Origin: Candidatus Cryptobacteroides faecipullorum
Lineage (GTDB): Bacteria; Bacteroidota; Bacteroidia; Bacteroidales; UBA932
Direction: 5' to 3'
Length of the DNA: 64,000 nt
Assembly (NCBI GenBank): GCA_017694885.1
Contig: JADIMH010000065.1
Span: 1 to 64,000, forward strand
Shown: positions 46,018-56,399 of the stretch, in pieces
Numbering within the stretch: the stretch's first letter is position 1
Layout of the letters: each line of letters opens with the position of its first letter
The notes under the pieces: model-generated
Databases searched by the model: none
The model's input: the letters and a program-made list of their open reading frames with translations, nothing else
Told to the model about the DNA's origin: nothing
Position numbers and translations under genes: made by a program

Positions 46018-47412
46018 TTATCGAAGATTCTCCCTGTCTATCTCCTGCAGAATCTCCTCGGCCTTTTCATAGCCGTCGGCTTTCGCTTTCCACATAGTGG
46101 CAATGACCACGGACCCGATGACTCCTACTATTACCGACACCATAAAGACCGAATTCCAGCCGAAATGCTGTGCAAGATAACCGAAGCCGAGACCGGAAAC
46201 CGTCGTACTCGCATATCCGAATACGCCGAGTATGCCGTTCGCCGTAGCGCAGGCATGCTTTGTCGCCTGATTCGAGGCAGCTATCCCGAGCAGAGCCTGC
46301 GGCCCGTACACGAAGAAACTTGACAGACACAGGAAAACGGATGCGAGCCAGTTCATGTCCGAAGGCGTTTTCCAGAACAGGAAGAATGAAACTGTTGCTC
46401 CTATTGTGCAGAACAGACAGGTCCTGTGTGCCCTGCTTTTCATGAACCTGTCCGTAAACCATCCGGCGATAAGCATTCCTGCTATGCCTCCTATTATCTC
46501 AGAGGCGGCCACAACTGATCCGGCATGCGATATCTCCATCCCTTTATACTGGGTAAGGAACGTAGCGCCCCAGTCAAGGATAGTGAAACGTACGACATAA
46601 ATACAGAAATTGGATACGGCAAGGATCCAGATAAGGGGGTTTCTGAACACGAGCCTGCTTATAAACCGCTTGAATGCCGCCCCTGTAAGCTCGGTTTCCT
46701 TCTTTTGTTCAGCCGGAGAAGCCGCTGCGTCATCCATATCCTCAAGTTCGGGAAGTCCTACGGAAGACGGAGTATCTTTCAATGCGAACAGAAGGACGAA
46801 TGCCCCCACTACAGCGATGGACGCAGGTACGGCAAAGCACATCTGCCAGGCACTATAGCCATAATGATCAAGTATAAAAGCGCATATGACGCTTATCAGA
46901 CCTGCCCCTATCGAATGGGACGCATTCCAGACAGACTGTTTGGTGGCAAGTTCCTGCGGTTTTATCCAATGAGCCATAAGGCTCATGCACGGAGGGACAC
47001 CCATTCCCTGAAAATATCCGTTCAGTACCCAGACCGAACCTATCACATATACGAGAGCAAGAGTAGCCTTGCCTTCCGTATCGAGCACATCCACAAAAGA
47101 ATCCATCGCGGGGCTGAAGCAAATGAAAAAGTTCGCCGCCGCCGAAAGGAACAGTCCGGCTGACATTAGCTTCCTTCGGCTGAACCTGTCAGCCAGAAAT
47201 CCGTTTGCAAAACGGGACAGGCCATAGATTATTCCGTTCAAGGTAAGGAACAGACCCAGCTGGACTTTAGTAATGCCGAGCTCAGCCTCAAGCGCAGGCA
47301 TCACCACACTGAAGTTTTTCCTTACGAAATAATAGAACGCATAGCCAAGCATCAGGACGATCAAGGTCCTCCACTGCCAGTAGTTGTATTTTTTCTGCTG
47401 CTCAACGGTCAT
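46018..47412 (-). CDS. MFS transporter of the organophosphate:phosphate antiporter (GlpT/UhpC-like) type
   Basis: WRTLIVLMLGYAFYYFVRKNFSVVMPALEAELGITKVQLGLFLTLNGIIYGLSRFANGFLADRFSRR...GMGVPPCMSLMAHWI. Confidence 0.85.
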   Translation of the reverse strand: MTVEQQKKYNYWQWRTLIVLMLGYAFYYFVRKNFSVVMPALEAELGITKVQLGLFLTLNGIIYGLSRFANGFLADRFSRRKLMSAGLFLSAAANFFICFSPAMDSFVDVLDTEGKATLALVYVIGSVWVLNGYFQGMGVPPCMSLMAHWIKPQELATKQSVWNASHSIGAGLISVICAFILDHYGYSAWQMCFAVPASIAVVGAFVLLFALKDTPSSVGLPELEDMDDAAASPAEQKKETELTGAAFKRFISRLVFRNPLIWILAVSNFCIYVVRFTILDWGATFLTQYKGMEISHAGSVVAASEIIGGIAGMLIAGWFTDRFMKSRAHRTCLFCTIGATVSFFLFWKTPSDMNWLASVFLCLSSFFVYGPQALLGIAASNQATKHACATANGILGVFGYASTTVSGLGFGYLAQHFGWNSVFMVSVIVGVIGSVVIATMWKAKADGYEKAEEILQEIDRENLR

Positions 47413-47532
47413 AGGATACCGGTATTTTCAGATTAAGACGCACAAAGATAGCTATTGACGGTTTCATTCCAAACATTTTTGGTACTTTTGCGAAAGTATA
47501 TGAAACCGTATGACTTCTTTTTCATAAGCAAA

Positions 47533-48417
47533 ATGGAAAACAACTACAACTCCGCACTCAGCCAGGCGCTGGCTTCAAGACTCAGGAAAATAAAGCATGT
47601 CGCCCTCGACATGGACGGAACGATATATTTGGGAAACACACTGTTCCCTTTTACGCTGGATTTTCTGAAATCACTGTCCGACAACGGCATCGGATACTCT
47701 TTTCTGACCAACAACCCCACAAAATCCATAGAAGACTATCTGAAAAAACTTGCCGGCATGGGGATAATGGCGACTGAAGAGAATATGTATACCACATCCA
47801 TTGCCGCCATAGACTATATAAGATCGCACTACCCTTCAGCCCGGAGGCTGTTCATGCTCGGGACTCCGAGCATGGTATCCCAGTTCAGAAAAGCAGGATT
47901 CGAGGAATGTGCGGACGACCCTGACGACGTGCCGGATGTCCTTGTCGGTTCGTTCGACATGACCCTGACATATTCCAGGCTATGCAGGGCAGCCTGGTGG
48001 GCTTCACAAGGGATTCCTTACATAGCGACAAACCCGGACAGAGTATGCCCTACCGGCGAAAGGACAGTGCTCGTAGACTGCGGTTCCATATGCAAATGCA
48101 TAGAACACGCAACGGGACGCAAACCGGACATCACTCTCGGGAAACCGGATCCCAATATGCTTACAGGCATTCTCGACAGGCACGGTCTTGCTCCGGACGA
48201 GATAGCCATGGTCGGAGACAGAATATACACTGATATAGCGATGGCTCATAACGCAGGCGCATTCGGAGTGCTGGTCCTTTCAGGCGAAACCACGCTGGAA
48301 ACGGCCCTGGACGTAAAGGCTGAAGCAGAAAAAGAAAAAGATCCGGAGTTTTTCCCTCCGGACCTTATTGTCCGCGACATAGCAGAACTCGGCGAACTTC
48401 TGCTATCCGTAAGATGA
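47533..48417 (+). CDS. HAD-IIA family hydrolase (NagD-like)
   Basis: HVALDMDGTIYLGNTLFPFTLDFLKSL...YSFLTNNPTKS...MVGDRIYTDIAMAHNAGAFGVLVLSGETT. Start at 47533 or 47500 uncertain. Confidence 0.9.
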   Translation: MENNYNSALSQALASRLRKIKHVALDMDGTIYLGNTLFPFTLDFLKSLSDNGIGYSFLTNNPTKSIEDYLKKLAGMGIMATEENMYTTSIAAIDYIRSHYPSARRLFMLGTPSMVSQFRKAGFEECADDPDDVPDVLVGSFDMTLTYSRLCRAAWWASQGIPYIATNPDRVCPTGERTVLVDCGSICKCIEHATGRKPDITLGKPDPNMLTGILDRHGLAPDEIAMVGDRIYTDIAMAHNAGAFGVLVLSGETTLETALDVKAEAEKEKDPEFFPPDLIVRDIAELGELLLSVR

Positions 48418-48422
48418 CCGGT

Positions 48423-48998
48423 CTACCTGGTTTCTTTTGCAAAGAACCTGAACTGGAAGAAAAGCAGATACAGGGCTCCGCAAGTCACGCAGCTATCGGC
48501 AAAATTGAATACCGGTGCAAAAAAACGGAAAGGATGTCCGCCTATCAGAGGCATCCAGTCCGGAAAGACCGTATCAATTATCGGAAAATAGAACATGTCC
48601 ACTACCCTGCCGAACATGAACGGAGCATAATCCCATATGAGTCCGTAAAAAAGGCAGTCTATAATATTCCCCATAGCACCCGCAGTAATCATTGTCAGGC
48701 CGACAGTCACGCCGAAAGGAGTATCCCCCTTCTTCAAAAGCCTGCCTATCCACCATACAAGAAAGCCGAAAAGCACTATCCTGAACAGGGAAAGCAGGAA
48801 CTTGCCCACTGCCCCGCCGAACTTCATCCCGAAGGCCATTCCTTCATTTTCAATGAAATAGATCTGGAACCAGTCTCCGAAGACATGAATACTCTCGCCT
48901 ATCGACATGTTGGTCTTTACGAGCACCTTGATCACCTGGTCGATTACAACCAGAAGCACACCCAAGAATATCAGGAATTTCCCCTTCGATATCTTCAT
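48423..48998 (-). CDS. lspA: lipoprotein signal peptidase
   Basis: FLGVLLVVIDQVIKVLVKTNMSIGE...AGAMGNIIDCLFYGLIWDY...FPIIDTVFPDW...FNFADSCVTCG. Confidence 0.93.
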   Translation of the reverse strand: MKISKGKFLIFLGVLLVVIDQVIKVLVKTNMSIGESIHVFGDWFQIYFIENEGMAFGMKFGGAVGKFLLSLFRIVLFGFLVWWIGRLLKKGDTPFGVTVGLTMITAGAMGNIIDCLFYGLIWDYAPFMFGRVVDMFYFPIIDTVFPDWMPLIGGHPFRFFAPVFNFADSCVTCGALYLLFFQFRFFAKETR

Positions 48999-48999
48999 C

Positions 49000-49413
49000 T
49001 TATTTGTTCTTGTTCAGCATCTCCTTGGCCTCTACTGTCAATGTGGCATGAGGCACAAGACGGAGTCTCTCCTTAGGAATCAGCTTTCCGGTAACGCGGC
49101 AGACGCCATAAGTCTTGTTCTCTATCCTCACGAGTGCAGCTTCAAGATTCTGGATGAACTTGTACTGGCGCTGGGCGAGCTGTCCGGCCTCCTCCTTTGA
49201 AAGAGTGGACGCACCTTCCTCCATGACCTTGAATGTAGGCGACGTATCCTCTATGTCATTGCTTGATCCGTGAGTAACGACATCCCTGAGCGTCTTATAC
49301 TCCTTTTTGGCCTTTGCAAGCATATCGAGGATTATACCTTTGAACTCCTGCAGTTCCTCGTCGCTGTAACGGACCTTGAGTTCAGGCTCGTTGTTTTTCT
49401 TTTCTTCAGCCAT
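49000..49413 (-). CDS. DksA/TraR-like protein with degenerate zinc finger
   Basis: YKFIQNLEAALVRIENKTYGVCRVTGKLIPKERLRLVPHATLTVEAK; DksA-type C-terminus with one Cys only. Start corrected to MAEEKKNN. Confidence 0.85.
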   Translation of the reverse strand: MAEEKKNNEPELKVRYSDEELQEFKGIILDMLAKAKKEYKTLRDVVTHGSSNDIEDTSPTFKVMEEGASTLSKEEAGQLAQRQYKFIQNLEAALVRIENKTYGVCRVTGKLIPKERLRLVPHATLTVEAKEMLNKNK

Positions 49414-49438
49414 AATATAAAGTTTTAGTTTATTATTA

Positions 49439-52400
49439 TCATATTTTCTTGACATCTATGTATATAGGTGCATCTCCCCATTCGACTTCCTTGCCTGCCG
49501 GAGCGTCTCCGGTCTTCTGCAGCACTATATCTTTTGCCAGAGTCTGCGCAAGGATATAATCCTTGAATTCCTGCAGTGAATCCCCGATCTCGGAAAATTC
49601 CTCCCCCGATGCAGAGACAGAGACATTCACCCTGTCCGTAACATCGAATCCGCTGTCCTTTCTCAGGTTCTGTATCCTGTTTATAAGCTCTCTGGCCGTA
49701 CCTTCGCGCTTGAGGGTATCAGTTATGGTAACGTCAAGGGCCAGAGTAAGCGGACCGTCGGAAGCGACGAGCCAGCCAGGCATATCCTCGGAGGATATCT
49801 CGTAATCTCCCGGATACAGATATACATTGCCTGAAGGCAGGAGGAGCTCATAGCCGGCTTCTCCGCTGGCCTGTATCCTGGATATATCCTCCTGGGAAAG
49901 ACCGGCAAACGCAGCTGCTATCTCTTTCATCTGCTTGCCGTATTTCTTTCCGAGAGTCTTGAAATTAGGCTTTATCTTCTTGGTAATCAAGCCGGCCGTA
50001 TCGGAAATGAATTCGGCCTCCTTCACATTTACCTCTCCGAGAAGGAGCGGTTTCACCTTCTCCAGCTGCTCCTTTACGGTACTGTCGATGACAGGTATGA
50101 TCAGCTTTGAAAGAGGCTGGCGCACCTTTATATTGACCTTGCGTCTCAAGGCAAGCACCATAGACGACGCCCTCTGTGCAAGCTCCATCCTCTCTTCCAG
50201 ATTCTTGTCCACTACGGAAGCGTCATAAGCCGGCATGGGTTCATAATGCACTGACTCGGCCCCAGGCACCAGATCAAGATAAAGTCTCTCCATAAAGAAC
50301 GGAGCTATAGGGGCAGAAAGCAGTGCCACATCTACAAGGACTTCATACAGGGTCTGGTAGGCGGTAAGCTTATCGTGATCCATTTCACCTCCCCAGAATC
50401 GCTTGCGGTTCAGGCGGACATACCAGTTGCTCAGATGGTCGCAGACGAAATCCTGTATAAGGCGTCCGGCCGTGGTGATATCGTAATCTTCGTATGCGTC
50501 TTCGACGTTTTTCACGAGAGTATTCAGCAGGGATATTATCCACCTGTCGATCTCCGGACGTTCCGCAACCGGAACACTTTCATGCGAATCCGGAGCGAAT
50601 CCGTCCACATTGGCATAAAGGGCAAAGAACGAATATGTGTTGTACAGCGTACCGAAGAACTTCCTGCGTACTTCATCCACGCCAGCTTCATCGAACTTGA
50701 GGTTGTCCCATGGCTGGGAGTTCGTGAGCATGTACCATCTCAATGCATCCGGTCCGTATTTATCCAGAGCCTTGAAAGGATCGACTGCGTTCCCGAGCCT
50801 CTTGCTCATCTTGTTTCCGTCCTTATCGAGTACAAGGCCGTTGGAAATCACTCTCTTGAATGCACAGGTGCCGCTCACCATCGTATGAATGGCATGCAGG
50901 GTATAGAACCATCCTCTGGTCTGGTCCACTCCCTCCGCGATGAAGTCCGCGGTACAGCCGAACTTAGGGCTTCCGAGATTCCTCAACCCCTCCTGCGCAT
51001 AAGGCATGGAGCCGGAATCGAACCAGACATCGATAAGGTCCGCTTCCCTGACCATCTTTTTCCCGCTGTCGGAGACAAGATATATTCCGTCTACATACGG
51101 ACGGTGCAAGTCTATCCTGTCATAATTTTCCTTTGACATGTCTTCAGGATCGAATCCCTTTTCTTTCAAAGGATTAGAACACATCACACCGGCAGCGACC
51201 GATTTTTCGATCTCCGCGTAGAGTTCCTTCAGTGACCCTATGCACTTCTCTTCCCTGCCGTCTTCGGTCCTCCATATAGGCAGAGGAGTCCCCCAATAGC
51301 GGCTGCGGGAGAGGTTCCAGTCCTGAATATTCTCAAGCCATTTGCCGAAACGTCCCGTACCGGTAGATTCCGGTTTCCAGACAATCGTGCTGTTCAGCTC
51401 CATCATCTTTTCCCTTACCGCAGTGGTCCTGACGAACCATGAATTGAGAGGATAATAGAGCACCGGCTTGTCCGTCCTCCAGCAATGCGGATAAGTATGG
51501 ACATGTTTCTCTATCTTGAAGGCCTTTCCCTGCTGTTTGAGCATCACGCAAAGATCCACGTCAAGGGTCGGGGCATCAGGTCCGAGTGTATCGTCATAGG
51601 CATTCTTGACATATCTTCCCGCAAACTCGGCATATTCCGGCGCCACCCTTTCCGCCACATAGTCCGGATCCATATCCTCTATCCTGAAGAAGCGTCCTTT
51701 GCGGTCTACCTGGGCCTGACGGTCACCGTTGCGGTCTATCACCATCAGAGGAGGTACGCCGGTAGCCTTTGCCACCTTGTCATCGTCTGCACCGAACGTA
51801 GGCGCGATATGGACTATACCTGTCGTCCCTTCATCCGTGGTGACATAATCCCCCGGAATTACCCTGAACGCACCGGCGTCAGGTCTGAACCACGGGATCA
51901 GCTGATGATATGACACCCCTACCAGATCCGTTCCCTTGAATCTTCCGTCCAGCACCTTATAAGGCACAAGTCTGTCACCCGGTCTGTAATCCTCGATGGA
52001 CAGCCCCTTGGCCTTGGGGTTGAACACGGAATCGAGAAGAGCCTCGGCTATGATGTAGATTGCCTGGGAACCGGTGTACGGATTGAAGGAAAGCACTCTT
52101 ATATAATCGATACCGGGACCGACGCAGAGAGCCGTATTCGACGGCAGGGTCCACGGAGTCGTGGTCCACGCCAGGAAATATACAGGAAGAGTCTCGCATC
52201 CGAAAAGCATCTGGGACTTTTCATCCTTGATAACCTCGAACTGTACCACTGCCGTAGTGTCTTTCACATCACGGTAGCATCCCGGCTGGTTGAGTTCGTG
52301 CGAACTGAGTCCGGTTCCGGCTGCCGGAGAATATGGCTGTATGGAATATCCCTTGTACAGCAGTCCCTTGCCGTATATATCCTTAAGCAGGTACCACAGA

Positions 52401-52873
52401 GTCTCTATATACCTGTTGTCATATGTAATATACGGGTCGTCCATATCCACCCAATATCCGATACGCTCGGTCAGGTTCACCCATTCACGCGTATATTTCA
52501 TCACCTCCTTGCGGCAGGCCCTGTTGTAGTCCTCTACGCTTATGCCGGTACCTATGTCCTCTTTGGTTATGCCGAGCATCTTTTCTACGCCGAGCTCGAC
52601 AGGAAGGCCATGTGTATCCCACCCTGCACGCCTTTCTACACGATAGCCGCTCTGGGTCTTGTATCTGCAGACCGCATCCTTTATGGACCTCGCCATCACA
52701 TGGTGGATACCTGGCATTCCGTTGGCGGAAGGCGGACCTTCAAAGAAAACAAATTCAGGAGCTCCTTCCCTGACTTCCAGAGAACGCTCGAAGGCATGGT
52801 TCTTCTTCCACCTGTCAAGAACCTCGTTCCCGATCTTCACCAGGTCCAATCCCTTATACTCTTTAAATCCCAT
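49439..52873 (-). CDS. ileS: isoleucine--tRNA ligase
   Basis: 1144 aa; EGPPSANGMPGIHHVMARSIKDAVCRYKTQSGYRVERRAGWDTHGLPVE; DGNKMSKRLGN. Confidence 0.97.
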   Translation of the reverse strand: MGFKEYKGLDLVKIGNEVLDRWKKNHAFERSLEVREGAPEFVFFEGPPSANGMPGIHHVMARSIKDAVCRYKTQSGYRVERRAGWDTHGLPVELGVEKMLGITKEDIGTGISVEDYNRACRKEVMKYTREWVNLTERIGYWVDMDDPYITYDNRYIETLWYLLKDIYGKGLLYKGYSIQPYSPAAGTGLSSHELNQPGCYRDVKDTTAVVQFEVIKDEKSQMLFGCETLPVYFLAWTTTPWTLPSNTALCVGPGIDYIRVLSFNPYTGSQAIYIIAEALLDSVFNPKAKGLSIEDYRPGDRLVPYKVLDGRFKGTDLVGVSYHQLIPWFRPDAGAFRVIPGDYVTTDEGTTGIVHIAPTFGADDDKVAKATGVPPLMVIDRNGDRQAQVDRKGRFFRIEDMDPDYVAERVAPEYAEFAGRYVKNAYDDTLGPDAPTLDVDLCVMLKQQGKAFKIEKHVHTYPHCWRTDKPVLYYPLNSWFVRTTAVREKMMELNSTIVWKPESTGTGRFGKWLENIQDWNLSRSRYWGTPLPIWRTEDGREEKCIGSLKELYAEIEKSVAAGVMCSNPLKEKGFDPEDMSKENYDRIDLHRPYVDGIYLVSDSGKKMVREADLIDVWFDSGSMPYAQEGLRNLGSPKFGCTADFIAEGVDQTRGWFYTLHAIHTMVSGTCAFKRVISNGLVLDKDGNKMSKRLGNAVDPFKALDKYGPDALRWYMLTNSQPWDNLKFDEAGVDEVRRKFFGTLYNTYSFFALYANVDGFAPDSHESVPVAERPEIDRWIISLLNTLVKNVEDAYEDYDITTAGRLIQDFVCDHLSNWYVRLNRKRFWGGEMDHDKLTAYQTLYEVLVDVALLSAPIAPFFMERLYLDLVPGAESVHYEPMPAYDASVVDKNLEERMELAQRASSMVLALRRKVNIKVRQPLSKLIIPVIDSTVKEQLEKVKPLLLGEVNVKEAEFISDTAGLITKKIKPNFKTLGKKYGKQMKEIAAAFAGLSQEDISRIQASGEAGYELLLPSGNVYLYPGDYEISSEDMPGWLVASDGPLTLALDVTITDTLKREGTARELINRIQNLRKDSGFDVTDRVNVSVSASGEEFSEIGDSLQEFKDYILAQTLAKDIVLQKTGDAPAGKEVEWGDAPIYIDVKKI

Positions 52874-53002
52874 ATATGATAATTTTTTCTTCCGTTTACA
52901 ATCCGTACCGAGCCGGCTTTTGCAAAAATTTTCTATTTTTGCAGGCCGGCTGCATCCCGGATTTTTTCAACTTGCAAATATAAGCATTAACTTTGAGAAA
53001 AA

Positions 53003-53497
53003 ATGAATATCCTTGACATAATAATCCTCGTATGTTTCATCCCGGCCATAATCGGAGGATTGAGAAAAGGACTTATCGCCCAAGTCGTTTCAATCATTTC
53101 CATCATTCTGGGAGTGTGGCTGGCCTTCAAGTTTTCATCTCTTGTAAGCGGTTGGATGGCAGGCTGGTTCGACGGAGCATCTCCGGCCATACTGAATATT
53201 ATCGCATTCGCCGTAATACTGATAGCCGTTATCTTCGGGCTGTTTGCCATAGGAAAGGTCATAGAAGCCAGCATCAAAATAATAATGCTCGGGTGGCTCA
53301 ACAGAATACTCGGACTGATATTCGCAATTCTGAAATGCGCTCTGATATTGGGACTCGTAATAATAATGTTCGACTCCATAAACGGAAACTTTCATGCCGT
53401 GCCGGAAAAGACCCTGTCGGAATCAATACTGTATCCCCCATTAAAGGATCTGGCCAACTGCATATTCCCTTACCTGAAAGACCTTCTTTTCAAATAA
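53003..53497 (+). CDS. CvpA family membrane protein
   Basis: MNILDIIILVCFIPAIIGGLRKGLIAQVVSIISIILGVWLAFKFSS. Confidence 0.88.
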   Translation: MNILDIIILVCFIPAIIGGLRKGLIAQVVSIISIILGVWLAFKFSSLVSGWMAGWFDGASPAILNIIAFAVILIAVIFGLFAIGKVIEASIKIIMLGWLNRILGLIFAILKCALILGLVIIMFDSINGNFHAVPEKTLSESILYPPLKDLANCIFPYLKDLLFK

Positions 53498-53504
53498 GAC
53501 AGAC

Positions 53505-54206
53505 ATGGATACCAACATAATACTTATCGAAACGTCTACCGAACTGTGCTCTACAGCCCTGGCGCACAACGGAAAACTGATCTCATACAAGGAAAGCTCT
53601 GTTCCCAGGGCACATGCTTCATTGACTGCAGTCTACGTAAAAGAAATGCTGGATGAATGCGGCATGACCCCTGACGACTGCTCTGCAGTATGCGTAAGCA
53701 TGGGCCCCGGTTCCTACACCGGACTGCGTGTTGGGGTATCAACGGCAAAAGGACTGTGCTTCGGAACAGGGAAACCGCTTCTGGCAGTAGGGACACTGGA
53801 CACATTGGTATGGCAGGCCAGGACGGAAGGACTGGTTCCGGACGGATGCAGGTATATAGTGCCGATGATCGATGCCAGACGGATGGAGGTCTATACAGCA
53901 ATATTCACGGGAGACTGCAGACAGACCGCGGAGACAAAGCCTCTCATTCTTGATGAAAACAGCTTCGGAAGCATCCTCGATGAAGGTCCTGTCCTTTTCA
54001 TAGGGGACGGAGCCGGCAAGGCATCTTCCATAATCAGACATCCGTCCGCCAGCTTTTGCCAGTGCTGTCCAAAGGCCTCGGCAATGCTTGTTCCGGCCAT
54101 GGAAGAATATAAAGAAAAACGGTTCAAAGATACAGCATACTTTGAACCGTTCTATCTGAAAGAATTCGTTGCGACCGTGAGCAAAAAATCGGTGCTCGGG
54201 AAATAA
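53505..54206 (+). CDS. tsaB: tRNA threonylcarbamoyladenosine biosynthesis protein TsaB
   Basis: IILIETSTELCSTALAHNGKLI...VSMGPGSYTGLRVGVSTAKGLCFGTGKPLLAVGTLD. Confidence 0.93.
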   Translation: MDTNIILIETSTELCSTALAHNGKLISYKESSVPRAHASLTAVYVKEMLDECGMTPDDCSAVCVSMGPGSYTGLRVGVSTAKGLCFGTGKPLLAVGTLDTLVWQARTEGLVPDGCRYIVPMIDARRMEVYTAIFTGDCRQTAETKPLILDENSFGSILDEGPVLFIGDGAGKASSIIRHPSASFCQCCPKASAMLVPAMEEYKEKRFKDTAYFEPFYLKEFVATVSKKSVLGK

Positions 54207-54220
54207 TTTCCCGGCGCATG

Positions 54221-55369
54221 TTACAGAAGACTGTCAAGCAGCTTTCTGAGCGATGCCTCGTCCGAGAACTGGCCGTCGACAAGTTCCCCGCCGGAGATTA
54301 TGAATGAAACCGGCAAAGCTCCAAGGTTATACAGAAGAATGGACGAGGAGTCGGTTCCAAGACCATCGCAAACATTTATCCACTCCAGCCCCTGGTCTTT
54401 GACCGTCCTTGCCCAGCCGGCCTTATCCGTATCCAGGGCTACCTGATAAATTTCAAGGCCCTTAGGATGGTATTTCTTATAAAGAGGTTTCAGAACATCC
54501 AGATTGAACATCTTCTGGGCCGGGTCTGAAGACGTCCAGAAGTGAAGAAGTATGACCTTGGCATTCACTCCGCTCAATCTGACTTTTTCGGCATTGACAT
54601 CAGGAAGATCGAGGTCAGGATAGGAAAGCTGAGGCGCATTCTGCAGTCTCAGGCTCAATGAAAGCAGGTCGGATCTCCTTTTCGCCTCATTTTTCAAGGC
54701 TTTTACATATTTCGAATCAGGATAGACAGTCTCCAGTGAATCGCAGATATTTTTGAAATGGATGGCATCCGTCTGCTGCGAGAATACAGGAAGGTCAGTA
54801 CCTATTGTCTGATACAGTACGGGCACTACGGTGAGCGAATGCGAATTTTCAAGGATATACCTGACCCTGCTCCTGTAATAGGATGTATATGCCTTTGCCG
54901 CCCTGATCCTCAAATCCGCAGCCGTGCCGGAAGATGCATCCAGGAAGGAAAGGCTGTCGATCATAGGCGTGAATTCTGCGGTAAAGTCCGCGAAATCCTT
55001 CTCTACACCGGCCAGCCTGATGCTTTCCTCCGACCCTTCTACCGTATAGTTTCCCGACGTATCGGCCGAAACCCTCACGTTGTCCCCACGCTCCAGAAGA
55101 AGGGAAGCGATTCTGGTATCGTTGTGGAAAAGATATACGAACTCCGGCTGTCCTTTTTCCAGATCCATTTTATAGGAGAAATCGCCGGAAGCATCGGTCG
55201 TGACAGTATCTACGACATTGTACTGGTTGATATCCAAGATCTTCACGATAACTTCACCATCATGAAGATCCTTTATGTTTCCCTTTATACCCGCCTTGCC
55301 GCCGCAAGAAGCCAACGACACGGCTGCAGTAAAGAAAGCCAGAATCCTTGATACTCTACAGTTTTTCAT
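54221..55369 (-). CDS. DUF4369/thioredoxin-like lipoprotein lacking the CxxC active site
   Basis: Lipoprotein signal (AAVSLASCGGKAG); GNIKDLHDGEVIVKILD; thioredoxin fold VILLHFWTSSDPAQKMFNLDVLKPLYKKYHPKGLEIYQVALD with SSDP in place of CxxC. Confidence 0.8.
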   Translation of the reverse strand: MKNCRVSRILAFFTAAVSLASCGGKAGIKGNIKDLHDGEVIVKILDINQYNVVDTVTTDASGDFSYKMDLEKGQPEFVYLFHNDTRIASLLLERGDNVRVSADTSGNYTVEGSEESIRLAGVEKDFADFTAEFTPMIDSLSFLDASSGTAADLRIRAAKAYTSYYRSRVRYILENSHSLTVVPVLYQTIGTDLPVFSQQTDAIHFKNICDSLETVYPDSKYVKALKNEAKRRSDLLSLSLRLQNAPQLSYPDLDLPDVNAEKVRLSGVNAKVILLHFWTSSDPAQKMFNLDVLKPLYKKYHPKGLEIYQVALDTDKAGWARTVKDQGLEWINVCDGLGTDSSSILLYNLGALPVSFIISGGELVDGQFSDEASLRKLLDSLL

Positions 55370-55760
55370 ACTCGGCAGCTATTTTAGACGCTATAGACTT
55401 GAACTCTTCCGGAGAAAGCTCCAGTTTTTTCTTCCTGAAATCCAGATCCGACTCGCTGTTCAGAGGTACCAGATGGATATGGGTATGGGGTACCTCCATG
55501 CCGAGCACTGCCACTCCGACCCTCTTGCATGGAATCGCCCTTTCTATCGCAAGGGCCACTTTCTTTGCAAAAGCGCAGAGTCCCATGTAAGTACCGTCAT
55601 CGAGACGGAAAATATAATCGTTCTCAACATTTCTGGGAATGACCAGAGTATGACCCTGAGCCAAAGGGTTTATATCGAGGAATGCGTAGAAATCCTCACT
55701 CTCGGCAACCTTGTAGGACGGGATCTCCCCCTTGGCAATTTTTGTGAATACAGTCGCCAT
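55356..55760 (-). CDS. HIT family protein
   Basis: TVFTKIAKGEIPSYKVAESEDFYAFLDINPLAQGHTLVIPR...VPHTHIHLVPL (HxHxH). Confidence 0.94.
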   Translation of the reverse strand: MATVFTKIAKGEIPSYKVAESEDFYAFLDINPLAQGHTLVIPRNVENDYIFRLDDGTYMGLCAFAKKVALAIERAIPCKRVGVAVLGMEVPHTHIHLVPLNSESDLDFRKKKLELSPEEFKSIASKIAAEYEKL

Positions 55761-55765
55761 GGTCC

Positions 55766-56233
55766 TTAAAGTGTTATATCCAGAATTTCAAACCTGATTA
55801 TGCCTGAAGGCACTTTCGCATCCACGATCTCGCCTTTGGAATGGCCCATCAGGGCACGGCCGATCGGAGTAGTAGCGGCGAGCTTTCCAGATGCGAAATC
55901 AGCCTCGCTCTCACCGACAAGGGTGAACTCTACTACCTGGTTGTTACTGAGGTTCTTGACTTTTACCTTGTTAAGCATCTGCACCTTATCGGTTCCTATC
56001 TGGGATTCGTCGATGACTCTGGCATTGGCCACCAGGTTCTGCAGTTTGGAAATCTTGAGTTCCAGCAGCCCCTGTGCCTCACGAGCCGCTTCATACTCTG
56101 CATTCTCGGACAGATCGCCCTTGTCCCTTGCTTCCGCAATTTGGGCAGAAATCACAGGCCTCTGTGCAATCGCTTCAGAAAGGTCCTTTTTCAGTTTGTC
56201 AAGACCTTCCTGGGTCATGTAATGTACTTCCAT
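55766..56233 (-). CDS. greA: transcription elongation factor GreA
   Basis: MTQEGLDKLKKDLSEAIAQRPVISAQIAEARDKGDLSENAEYEAAREAQG...ATTPIGRALMGHSKGEIVDAKVPSG. Confidence 0.96.
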   Translation of the reverse strand: MEVHYMTQEGLDKLKKDLSEAIAQRPVISAQIAEARDKGDLSENAEYEAAREAQGLLELKISKLQNLVANARVIDESQIGTDKVQMLNKVKVKNLSNNQVVEFTLVGESEADFASGKLAATTPIGRALMGHSKGEIVDAKVPSGIIRFEILDITL

Positions 56234-56321
56234 AATATTTCAATTTAATTTTCCGATGCAATAAACCGAAGCGTGTCTGCGGGATTCTTCTCCGGCATGA
56301 CATACTTTGGCAAAAATATAA

Positions 56322-56347
56322 TCGACCAAAAATCACATTTTTGGCCG
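56322..56347 (-). terminator. hairpin between the 152-aa hypothetical gene and greA
   Basis: TCGaCCAAAAATcacATTTTTGGcCGA dyad. Confidence 0.4.
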
Positions 56348-56399
56348 ACCTCTGTCTTTGCAAATATAGGAATTTATATTGTCGAAAACAAATAATGTA

